From contig NC_133534.1 in assembly GCF_048544455.1 (NCBI RefSeq), positions 88,255,637-88,319,636 on the forward strand: 64,000 nucleotides of DNA, read 5' to 3'. Under the pieces are notes generated by a model. That model was not told the DNA's origin and searched no databases. It saw nothing but the letters and a program-made list of their open reading frames with translations. Position 1 is the first letter of the stretch. The number at the start of each line of letters is the position of its first letter. This document shows positions 54,943 through 64,000 of this stretch, in pieces. This stretch comes from Silene latifolia (lineage: Eukaryota > Streptophyta > Magnoliopsida > Caryophyllales > Caryophyllaceae). Both the position numbers and the translations under genes were made by a program.

Positions 54943-55724
54943 AATACACTTACGTGTAGCCTAGGGTGAAACTTGAACAAGGTTAGGGAATAATTTGTAC
55001 AAGACAATTGTCGGTTTTCATAACTCGGTCTTCCTAGACCGTTTCATTCGGCCTTCCTAGGCCCAACCCAACCCATTCGACCAATCGTCCCGTCTAAACG
55101 GTCCTACTTCTTATTTGGGCCTAAGGATGGATAGCGATTGACGTCATCCATACCATGATGCTTACTCTTGTTTGTATCAAGGACCTTCACTACTTGAGGA
55201 AATGGACTAGGAATCGGCCTTACTCTTGTTTGGTACGAGCCTCTCCACAGACTTCGGGTTTGATTGTTCAGTATGGCAACCCACCCTTTAAACCAAAACC
55301 CTTTTAAATGCACTCAGCATCCCGTTATAATGCTTGTATGAATGTTTGTAACTTACGTGATCACCATTTCTAAACGAAACCATGACGATTTTTGTAAAAA
55401 TCAAAACCCTTTTTTAAACAGAAATTTCGAAAAAACAAAGAAAAGGCCATTGATTAGCGCAAAACCCAGTCAAAACTCTGTCCGTTTGTCGAGTCAAAAT
55501 TCGGGCCCAAGCCCATTTCAAAACCTCACTTCGAGTGAACTCCTACAAGTACACTATAGTTGACTAGGATACACATTTTCAAAACTTTGTCTTTTCTTCA
55601 AAGCTCACTCAACACAAGTGGCACACACCCACTTCAAGAGTCAAAACATTTCTTCCCTTTGCAGGTGTGTTAGAATGGTCGATCGTGTTTTGATTCGTCA
55701 TCGATCTCTTATCCAGTTTTCAAG
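54943..55724 (+). other. gag leader of Tat element 2
   Basis: A long untranslated leader between PBS and gag, usual for this lineage. No long open frame in plus. Confidence 0.6.
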
Positions 55725-57522
55725 ATGCCTGGAACCAGTGACGCGAACCTCAATCAACTTCAAGATGGTAATGATCGAATCCTAGCCGCACTAGCTCAAA
55801 TCCAAGTTACTCAAGACCAAGTGTATGATCGCCTTGACACCATCGAGGGCCGGATCTATGCCGTAGAATGGAGGTTGTCTCCTCACGAAAGTGAAGTAGT
55901 AGGTGACTTCGCGAGTGAATCCAAGGACGAAAATCCTCTCATGGGAATGACTATAGCTGATAAAAGACTCCAATACTTAGAGGAGCAATTGATGTACCTT
56001 AAAGGAGATGATATTTATAGGGAGAACAACCGCAAGTATGAGGCCGTCAATTCCAAATTGCCAACCAACTTCAATATGACGGATATCCCTAAATTCAAGG
56101 GGCACGAAAACCCTTTGAACCACATCCGTGCCTTCAAGGATTATATGTCTATCAAAGGCATCAAACCCGAGATGTTCTTAAGGATCTTTCCTTCATCTCT
56201 TGACGCCATCCCAAAGCAATGGTTCTACTCTTTAGAACACAAGAAGATCGCTACTTGGGAAGATGCCGCGATCGAGTTTGCTAAACAATACGCGGATAAT
56301 GCCGAGATCCAAGTTAGCATGCGCACTCTAGAGGTTCTTACCCAAAATGACAAAGAAGATTCACCGACTTCCTAAGTAGGTGGAGGAAGACTAGTACTCA
56401 ACTAGTTGAACGCCCGGATGAGGCTACCCTTGTGGAGAATTTCGTGGATAATCTCAAACCCATCTATGCCAACCATTTGAGATACCAAAACATCAAAACT
56501 TTCAAGGACTTAACCGTACTAGGAACAAGGATTGAAGATGACATCCGTAAAGGGCTCTTGTCCAAAACGGTAGGCTGAGGATATCAAGGCTCAACAAGTC
56601 GTTCATACGGCTCCACTAGCAAGACCGATGAAGTTAACCTTCTTGAGCCATCCAAGAAAAGTACCCCACCAAGGAAATTCACAAACCTTGGGGATACTTA
56701 CTCCAACGCTCTTAAGAGGTTATTGAAGCAAGGCAAACTCCAACCCATAGGACCTACTCCCGAACCCGAAAAGAAATCCAAGTTCTGGGACGAGAACTCG
56801 TATTGTGAATACCATAGGGGCAAAGGGCATGACACAAAAATATGCTACAAATTGAAAAATGTGCTTCAAGACATGATTGAAGATGGCCGACTACCAATAC
56901 CGCCGGGAGGTAAACCCAACAACACTCAGAACCCTCTTGGGATTCTAGTAATCACAAGTGAAGAATCTACCTTAGATTGTTCACACCTCATTTCTCCAAT
57001 CGAAGAGGAGATCCACGCGATTGAGAATGAAGGATTCTACTCTACCATCTCCCCTACCATTTCCGACTTCATCACATGGGCAAAGAGTGTGGATAGACAA
57101 GTTTGGGAATTAGAAAATGTGGTGACAACCTTACATGACCCCAATGCAACACCTAAGGAGCAAGTGCCACTAATCTTCTCTCAAAACGCTACTATGCAAG
57201 AAACAGTCGTCGTGGTTGATAAACTAGTCGACCAAATCACACGATTAGAAGACGGAATCATGAGAATGAGAGAACTAGCTACAATCAACGGAGTATGGGC
57301 CGATGATGATGAGGACGAGTATCTCATTGAAAATTCCCTAGTCAAAGAAATAGTCCAAAATGGTGAAGACCAAGATGTGGACCACCTAACTTGTTCGGGG
57401 CGTCCATATCAAAGCACTACTCAAAATGGTCCAACCAACGTTGTCACGCCAAATGATAACGAAGATGACTCCACTGATCACTTGCTCAAGCAATTTGGTC
57501 GGACTAAATATTTTCGGTAACT
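55725..57522 (+). pseudogene. Tat gag, one frameshift and one stop, cut by the next element
   Basis: ATG 55725 opens a 216-codon frame with a helical N-terminus and a retrotransposon-gag region (IPKFKGHENPLNHIRAFKDY, PKQWFYSL). A frameshift near 56355 moves the text (FTDFLSRWRKT) to another register, where a TGA at 56576-56578 interrupts it. From 56723 the frame continues with a C-x2-H-x4-H-x4-C knuckle (CEYHRGKGHDTKIC near 56800) and a conserved KLKNVLQDMIEDGRLP block, typical of Tat gag. The stop at 57518-57520 comes right at the insertion point of the following element. Confidence 0.85.
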
Positions 57523-59187
57523 TGTCGTTAGGAGCACCTAGACCAAAACACAATTTATAGCTTCACAAACAACTCTACAATTAGTAAAGAGGCAAGTAAA
57601 GGTCGGATCCCAAGGGACGGGAATTGAAATGAGATTTCTATTGAGACTAGTGGTGTCTTAGGGGTGTCACAATTTGGGTTGATGTAGAAGTTCACTAAAC
57701 TAAATAGCAATGAAAGTAAATAAGCAAGATGAATTGAAAGGGTTGTAAACAATTGATAAAAAGCACTAGGGTATCATGGGGTCATAGGGGATTCATGGGA
57801 ATTGATCATACAAACATGTTCTCAAATTATAAGCAAGCAATTATTGTTGTGATGGATTGAGTTGGGTTATATCTTACAATCCTAGGAAAGTTTGGGTCCC
57901 GGAGCCGAATCGATTAGATTGTACAACACCTACAAGTCGACTTAGTCTTCCCTACTCAACAACATGCATGGTCTAATGAGACTCGAGTTGGTTTATATCT
58001 TAGAAGTCTCATTGAAAAGGTAGGTGATGGGTAAAAAATGCAGGGATTCATAGGCTCGCATTTCATCAAACATAACATGTGCATGAGTTTAGATCAAAAC
58101 AAGCAAGCAAATAAACCATGAAATCATATTAATTTAAGCATGAATCATTCCCCATGTTGGTTTCCCCTAATCACCCATTAACCCTAGCTACGGAACTACT
58201 CACTCATTATCATGTTGAACATGCTAGCAAGGTTGTCAATCATACCAACAAAGTGAAACATGATGAACAAATGAAAGTAATTAGCAATAATTAAAAAGGG
58301 ATTAAGAGAATTATACCTACTAATGATTCCAATAATAAAGCAAAGAATAAAAGAAGTAGTTGATGCTTGATTGAGAGGTTGTCAATCTCCCAATAATAAC
58401 CCAAATAATCTTCAATTACCCAAAATAAAGGATGAACAAAAGAGAGATTAAGGAAATAAAACTTGTATTAAAACTTGATTAATTGTTGATTACAAAACTA
58501 AAGAGAGATTTGATTGATATTAACTACTCTACGAATTGATAAGAAGAACATGCTCTTCCAATTAGACTAACGGGGTATTTATAGTGGAAATTAGGTGGAT
58601 GCATTAGGGTTAACTAAGGGCTTAAATGACGATTAAGTCCCTAATTAAGGAAACGCCGGTATTTTTTGAAGGATGGGCATCTTTCTTGAAGCTTGAAGAA
58701 ACGAATTTGCGTTGTCTCTGCCTGGGCGTCTTTGGGAGAAGACGGGCGTCTTCTGGTAGCTGCTGCCCGGACGTCTTGTATGGAAGACACACGGATTGTA
58801 GTGCTGGGGACGGGCGTCTTCAGGACAATCCGCACGGGTTGCTGCTCAGACTTGTTTCTCCTTCTTTTCTTCCCTTTTCTTCATAAAATCCTTGGGGATT
58901 TCTTTGGGGATGCAAGGATCTTTCCTCATCATTGCCCATCTACTATAATATGTACAAAGGCCTTCTAATATTGTCTCTCCTTGATGCTTGGTCATTGAAT
59001 TCAATTAATTTAGTCTCATTTTGGCATGAAAATGCAAGGTTTGCATTCCTTTCCTACCAAGGACACAAAACCTCAAAGAATATGCAAAACAAAGAACTAA
59101 AGACAATAAATGACCCAAATATGCACTAAAAAGCATGGGAACAAGGCTAATTCGGGGACTAAATATGCGCTAATTATAGTCACATCA
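57523..59187 (-). repeat. 3' LTR of Athila-like element 3
   Basis: 1665 bp with TG/CA ends, though the left edge rests only on the dinucleotide and on where the Tat gag stops. It contains an array of GGGCGTC palindromes at 58723-58836. Confidence 0.7.
58719..58840. repeat. CGGGCG-centred palindrome array in the LTR, about 20-bp spacing
   Basis: Cores at 58723, 58743, 58764, 58788, 58811 and 58831, 20-24 bp apart. The second site is AGAAGACGGGCGTCTTCT with 8-bp arms around GG. Others are variants ending in CGGATT or ACGTCTT. Confidence 0.82.
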
Positions 59188-59207
59188 AATATCCCCAAAC
59201 CGAACCT
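59188..59207 (-). other. polypurine tract of Athila-like element 3
   Basis: The minus strand reads GGTTCGGTTTGGGGATATT before the LTR start TGATGTGACT. Confidence 0.82.
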
Positions 59208-61398
59208 TTGCTCGTCCCGAGTAAAGAGGTGACAAAGACTAGGACCATTATTTAAACTAACCTAATAACATAGCCGATATGAGACAATTAGCGGGTCTCA
59301 CTCCACCCCTTCAACTCACAACAAGACAACCATGAGGTAGGATGCCTTCTTGCAAGGCAAGGTGGGTCTTGCCAAAATGGCGACACATCCAAACATTAAG
59401 CACACAAAATCAAATAATGGATACATCTACAAAAAGAATAGCCACTTCCTCATCAAGTGGCGGAGTCAACTAAAAGAGAACAAATTTAAGAGCATATATT
59501 CCGTCACAAATACTAGTTCAACAAATCACTAAGGCTAAAAGGATGGCACTAAATCACCTCCAAATGGTGTTAAACTAGACTACTTTCGTCCTCAATTTCC
59601 AAATACTTTCGTCAAGAGCGATCGGATGGCGTGGAATGATGATCCCCATGATGCTAGTATCATATGACATGACAAGTCTCGAGTTCTCTACAAAATTAAA
59701 GGTCATGGATCGTCCCAAGCTCGACAAAGTGGCTTGACAAAAAGGCTTTTTGGGAATGAAATGCTCAAATCGTTGTAAACAAGGGTGGATATGACTAGCA
59801 TTCAAAAATTGACCTCATTCAACTTTCACATTTCAAAAATTAGAGATGGGGTTTGTCCCTTCCGTGCTAATGTCCTTTGCTTTCGCCAATCGCTTATTAG
59901 GCAACCGGTTAACCTCTAGACAATAGCTTTTCGGGGTGATAGTCACTCTGTCTCTGGGCGGTTGAATTCACAACCGTGTAGGGGCCCAATTCAATGGATC
60001 CCTCTCCAAAGTACATCGAAGTGGTACGCCTCCATCAAAACAACTAAAATTCTCAATATTTCAACATTTCATAACATTTGAGGTTTCCTTGGCAATAAAA
60101 CGTTTCCACATACAAAATCTTTGAAATGAGCACTTCAAACTTATTGATAGAAAGTATTTTTGGGTTGCCATACCACAAGGTCAATCAAGGTCACCTAGAC
60201 AAGTTAACCAAGTCCACATCGCATCACGGGGTTGGATAGGTGACTCACATGCAAACCCTTGACTAGGCTTTGGGTCATGGGTCGAAAGACACTAGTATGA
60301 CACAATCTAGGGTGTTTTACATTCATTCTAGTAGGCAAAGTCTTAAGTTGAAAAAGTATTTGTAATGGCTTAGTTGCTCTTGTCAAAGTTCTCAATTAGG
60401 CACTTTTTAAAACATTTCATCTAAATGCAACTATATGCCATGATGCAACTATTATATACATCCTAATGCAAGTGATTCTACCAACGAATATGACATATAA
60501 ACTAAATGCAAGTCCTAAGTTCACATTGTTATACCGCATCAATCAAAATAAAGCCACATAGTCATTAACATAAAGAGGAAAAAGGAGATTGGAAAGATCA
60601 TACCATGCGGTCTTCATTATCCTCATGTTTCGGATGTGGCGTAGTCGATCAATGTGAACAAGGATAGAACAAACACAATATATACAATAATATATACATG
60701 ACTACACTACAAAGGAAATGAACATGTTTTTGGTTTTTCAATTTTCAAATTTTTATGGTTTTTCGAAATTTTTCAATTTTTTTGGATTTTTGAATAAAAG
60801 TTAGATTAGAATTCCCTATCCCCACACTAATATGGGCATTGTCCTCAATGGCCAAAATGATGGGAAATTATGCAAACATGATGCATGATTTCTACACTAA
60901 ATGCAAGCTACACTAATCTACACTACATGATGCATGGTTTTTGTTTATGACGGAGAGGATAATTTAGATTACCTCCCGTTGTGTATGCATGTACTTCCCC
61001 AAACCGAGTTAGACATTATTGCTAATGTCCTAAGGTTGGGTGTAGTTCATGCACACACTATGCAATGCATGAAACTAAATTTGTCATTTTGGATTTTTAA
61101 AAATGGGAATAATAAAATGAGAACACCTCAATGGGGCCGAGGTGTTAGTCCTCTATGTTGCTAGGACTACTCCAACAATGATCAAGATTAATAAAATACA
61201 ACAAAGAGAGAAGTAGACAAACCTCAAGAGGGTAGGAGCCTCCAAAGCTTGCTAATCTTCCATCATATCATCACTGTCATCATCTTCCTCACTAGAAGTG
61301 GACTCATCACCACTTCCCTCTTCACCTTGTTGTTCACTTTGCTCATCATCCTCTTCTCCTTCTTCACTAGCTTCTTCTTCAATGTTATCATCAACCTC
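59208..61398 (-). other. 3' internal non-coding region of Athila-like element 3
   Basis: No convincing gene. It holds a second GGTTTGGGGAAG-type motif (minus, about 60993-61006), a short hairpin CATTG/CAATG (60837-60850) near a G-rich GTGTGGGGATAG (about 60815-60826), and T/A-rich tracts near 60740-60790. Confidence 0.6.
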
Positions 61399-62860
61399 TT
61401 AATCACCGACAACCTCATTATCACCCGGAAACTCACCCCTAGATGCACTCGGAAAGAAAACTTCCCTATCCGCCCAACTAGGCAAAGGACAGGAAGGGTC
61501 AAGTAGTCCTTGCCTAGCTAAGTGAAGGAGGGGTAGATATTGGGCTAAGTAAGCATCTTCCCGATCCTTGAAGGCTTGCTTGTGTATCTCTTGCATAAGA
61601 AGAGTCATATAATCTTTGCTTGCTTCAACACCTTCGGGTTTGAACTCTTGGTACTTGAAAGGATAGGGTGGTGTGACAATGGAAGAGGAGGGCATTTCAA
61701 TTTCACCCTTTTGTTGTCGGATAATGTATTCGGCCTCTTTTGAAAGGGGAAGGAGATAGTTGGTCCGGTGGACACTTAAACGACAAATCTTCGAAGGCAA
61801 AGTAAAAGATCTAGCCTCACTAGTGAGCCACCCATACTTGGTGTCAAGAGGGTTATGAGAGACCCACTTGTACTTGTTCATCATAGTATCAATATCAATG
61901 AGATGACCACCCTTTTTCGCCACATACTTGCTATCCTTGTTGAAGTTCGGATCAAAGTATTTTGCTAAAATAGTGACTAGACCTCCATTCACAATGACGG
62001 TAGTGCCTTGCTTCCCACAATCAACATTTAGCCATCTATCCACCAAAAGCCTTAGAGAGTTGAAAGGCTTGGTGAATTACCTTCCAATGTTCAAGGCCGA
62101 CTCAAGAAGAACAAAATCGAGTTTTGTGAAATGGTTGGTGTCTTTTCTTGCAATGATGGTGTTTCCTACAACCTTGTGCCACACTCTAATGCCCGGATGG
62201 TAGACTAATAGAGCGCGACTAGCATGAAAGTTCTCAAATTTCCTTCCGGAAATCGCCTCCCAAAGAGGGTCGGGGTCATATTTGCCAACATTCTTGAAAT
62301 ACCTCGGTGAATCACTAAGACCCAAAGGTTTACCCATTTCCTCAAAGGAGATGCGCCTACTAACATTAGCTAGGCGAAACTCGATGGTTTCCATAGTCTC
62401 AACCTTGTTAACTTTTAAAGAACTCAAAAATTCTAAGGTAAGGGAGGGGTATGTCAATTCTTTTTGTTGTAAACAATTTCTCCAACCCCATGGCTTTAAA
62501 GAAGGCTCTAGTTTGCTCAAGGACACCCAACTTATCTAAGGCATCTTCACAAATAAATTTGGTGGATAGAAATGATTTTCTAGCAAACTTGGCAAAAGTG
62601 TCCCTATGGGATTTGGAAATGAAAATTACCTCCGGATAGTTCGAAAGTTGAGCAATTTCCGGAGTAGTAGATGTTGTTGCTTCCATGGGAGGTTGTTGTT
62701 GTTGCACTTCCAAGTTTGGGCTAGCTACCACCATAGCCAATGCTTTCTTTGCTTGAAGACTCTTTTGTCTTGATGAGAGTGCCTTTGCCTTTGTTGCTTT
62801 TGTTGCTCCCTTTGTCTTTGCCATTGATGAATAAACCAAGAAAAGAGTGAAAATCTTCAA
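61399..62860 (-). pseudogene. Athila ORF-1-like (3' ORF) protein, broken
   Basis: It starts with ATG 62858-62860 within a basic N-terminus (KGATKATKAKALSSRQK) and a Gln/Pro stretch. A frameshift near 62445 joins the LFTTKRIDIPLPYL text to the register of EFLSSLKVNKVE, which runs on with IEFRLANVSRRISFEEMGKPLG and YHPGIRVWHKVVGNTIIAR. A TAA at 62077-62079 interrupts it, and the text continues (VDRWLNVDCGK, GGHLIDIDTMM) to a stop at 61399, with an acidic tail. It resembles the ATHILA ORF-1 family that lies 3' of pol in Athila elements, sometimes called env-like; its function is not known. Confidence 0.68.
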
Positions 62861-63883
62861 TTTCTAGTATACCCAAATTGATTTAAAGATGAAAGGCTTT
62901 GCCTTTATGAATTCAAAAATCGACTCAAAGGTTGAAGATTTTGTGCTTGGTTTTGATTTTTGTTGAAAGACGAGTGATTAATTTGTTGTTTAAAAGGATG
63001 TTTTGATTTGATTTTGGTGAATGTTGTTGAGGAATCTTGTTTTTGTGATGGAGAGGATGAGGGTTTTGGAGTTATGGGGTTTGTGGGGTTTGTGGGTAGT
63101 GTTTTGAATGAAGGAATGAGGAAATGAATGTGGGATGGGGTTTATAATAAACCCGAAAATTTTGAAATGCAGGGGGAAGACGGGCGGCTTTCCTTCGGGA
63201 CGCCCGGATTCTGTCTGGATGGGCTTCAGGAATTCTCTCCTAAATACGGGCGGATTGCAGCAAAGACGGACGGATTTGAAAATGCGGGACGGGCGTCTTT
63301 CAGAGAAGACGGGCGGATTCCTTTCCAAGGATTTTTCTTGTTTTTTCTCAGCCAAAAGACGGGCGTCTTCTCTTTTAGGACGGGCGTCTTTATGAAGATG
63401 GGCGGATTCAACTGAAGGACGCCCGGATTCGTTAACAGTCACAAAAATTCAAAAATTCAGCTCAGAAGGACGGGCGGCTTCTGCCCAATATGCACGGATT
63501 GCCTGAAGACGGGCGGATTCTCTTGAAACCGCTCGGATTCTACCCCTTTTACCCAGATTCAGTTCCATTCGTGTACCTTGCATATCCCTTGTCATTTTTT
63601 TCATTCTTCAAATTCTCGTGTTCTTCATTGTGGGGGCACTACTAAGGCATGAATAGCCTAGGCAATTGCTATCCCCACACTAAGCTAAAGCACTACACAT
63701 CAATTGAAATCATTAGTCCCTCCCTCACTTCTCTCAAACATGATAATTATCTTGATCAAGGCATAAAAATCCAAAAATGACAAAAATGCAAATTAGGAAT
63801 TAAAATGCGAGTAAGGGAGTTAGAAATATTTACAAAGGGTGGTTTACGGAGGACTCCACCAAACTCTCATTCTTGATGAGATG
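62861..63883 (-). other. region upstream of the Athila 3' ORF, with palindrome array
   Basis: About 1 kb without a credible gene. An Arg/Pro-rich open frame at 62990-63442 is produced by the repeated GACGGGCG motifs. GTGTGGGGATAG recurs at about 63659-63672 on minus. Confidence 0.6.
63175..63540. repeat. GACGGGCG palindrome array upstream of the 3' ORF, about 20- and 50-bp spacing
   Basis: Cores (CGGGCG, CGCCCG or close) at 63181, 63201, 63220, 63247, 63267, 63290, 63310, 63360, 63381, 63399, 63420, 63471, about 63492, 63510 and 63530. Most steps are 18-23 bp, and two are 50-51 bp. Right arms alternate between GTCTTC and GGATTC. Confidence 0.82.
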
Positions 63884-64000
63884 TCAAGGGGGCATGTCCA
63901 AGGTGTTGTTGATGTTGCTCAACACCTTGAAAAAGTAATCAAAAGCTTGTTCATTGTCGTGATAAAGTTCTTCAATAGATCTTTGCCCTTGTTGTCGGTC
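63884..64000 (-). CDS. C-terminal end of an ORF continuing beyond the window, unknown
   Basis: The minus strand is open from the window edge to TGA 63884-63886, 38 codons with QQGQRSIEELYHDNEQAF and YFFKVLSNINNTLDMPP. It is helix-prone and charged. It could be the tail of the preceding ORF of Athila-like element 3; too little is visible to identify it. Confidence 0.4.
   Translation of the reverse strand, partial: DRQQGQRSIEELYHDNEQAFDYFFKVLSNINNTLDMPP

Larger units (their letters stand above)
42965..57522 (+). mobile_element. Tat/Ogre-type element 2: 5' LTR, PBS, gag; interrupted twice
   Basis: The LTR starts TGTAGATACC at 42965, is split by an Athila-like element (45010-54537, duplication CTAGG), resumes at 54543 and ends near 54918. 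A Tat-type PBS and gag follow. At 57523 another Athila-like element interrupts gag, and the rest lies beyond the window. Joined LTR length is about 2.4 kb. Confidence 0.82.
57523..64000 (-). mobile_element. Athila-like element 3, 3' part (runs off the window)
   Basis: LTR at 57523-59187 with minus-strand start TGATGTGACT and end TAACGACA; a polypurine tract beside it on the internal side; then a 3' region with an Athila ORF-1-like gene on minus (61399-62860). The 5' LTR and pol would lie to the right. Left flank TAACT (57518-57522) should be one copy of the target duplication, but the partner is outside the window. Confidence 0.78.

Noticed and set aside
62990-63442. 150-codon Arg/Pro-rich minus-strand frame
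   Set aside because: The repeated residues come from the GACGGGCG palindrome array; the opposite strand is equally open, as expected for a repeat.

Overview
The window is repeat-dense plant nuclear DNA with no host gene that I can defend. It holds Ty3/gypsy elements of the Tekay, Athila and Tat/Ogre types, a Ty1/copia tail and an L1-type plant LINE, with tRNA-iMet, tRNA-Asp-type and Tat-type primer sites. This points to a large-genome angiosperm, most likely a eudicot. Caryophyllales (for example a Silene relative) is only my guess from general sequence style.

Layout: 1-2150 is the 3' non-coding tail and an LTR of a copia element. 2176-2416 is an (AAT)n/(AATAGT)n microsatellite. About 2417-7216 is a near full-length LINE whose two ORFs keep frame but carry four transition-type stop codons. 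7301-10557 is a small non-autonomous gypsy-like element on the minus strand, arranged LTR-internal-LTR-partial internal. 12399-30488 is an extra gene of the type carried by Tat elements. It was split after codon 11 by an Athila-like element (12432-29726, perfect ATTGG target duplication), and that element's 5' LTR was in turn split by an intact Tekay element (18527-29111) coding for a 1500-residue polyprotein. 30513-32210 is an inverted partial Tat LTR. 32211-42390 is a 5'-truncated Tat element: pol remnant on the plus strand, then two antisense plant-mobile-domain (PMD)-like genes, one with a clear multi-exon structure, then polypurine tract and LTR. 42965-57522 is a second Tat element (5' LTR, PBS, gag) whose LTR holds a young Athila-like element (45010-54537, CTAGG duplication). 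A third Athila-like element (minus strand) interrupts its gag at 57523 and runs off the window.

Insertion order is consistent. The Tekay LTRs differ by about 1 percent and the host Athila LTRs by about 2.6 percent, by my hand count, so the inner element is the younger.

The most unusual signal is shared by unrelated regions of these elements: arrays of short family-specific palindromes (TCGATCGA in two Athila elements, GAAGACGGGCGTCTTC-like in the third, GCAGCA-N3-TGCTGC in the Tat elements). They are spaced about 20-21 or 30-31 bp apart, often alternating to give 51 bp. The spacers are unrelated in sequence, and one array lies inside a gag reading frame. Such spacing puts every site on one face of the helix. 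I know of no described system like it.
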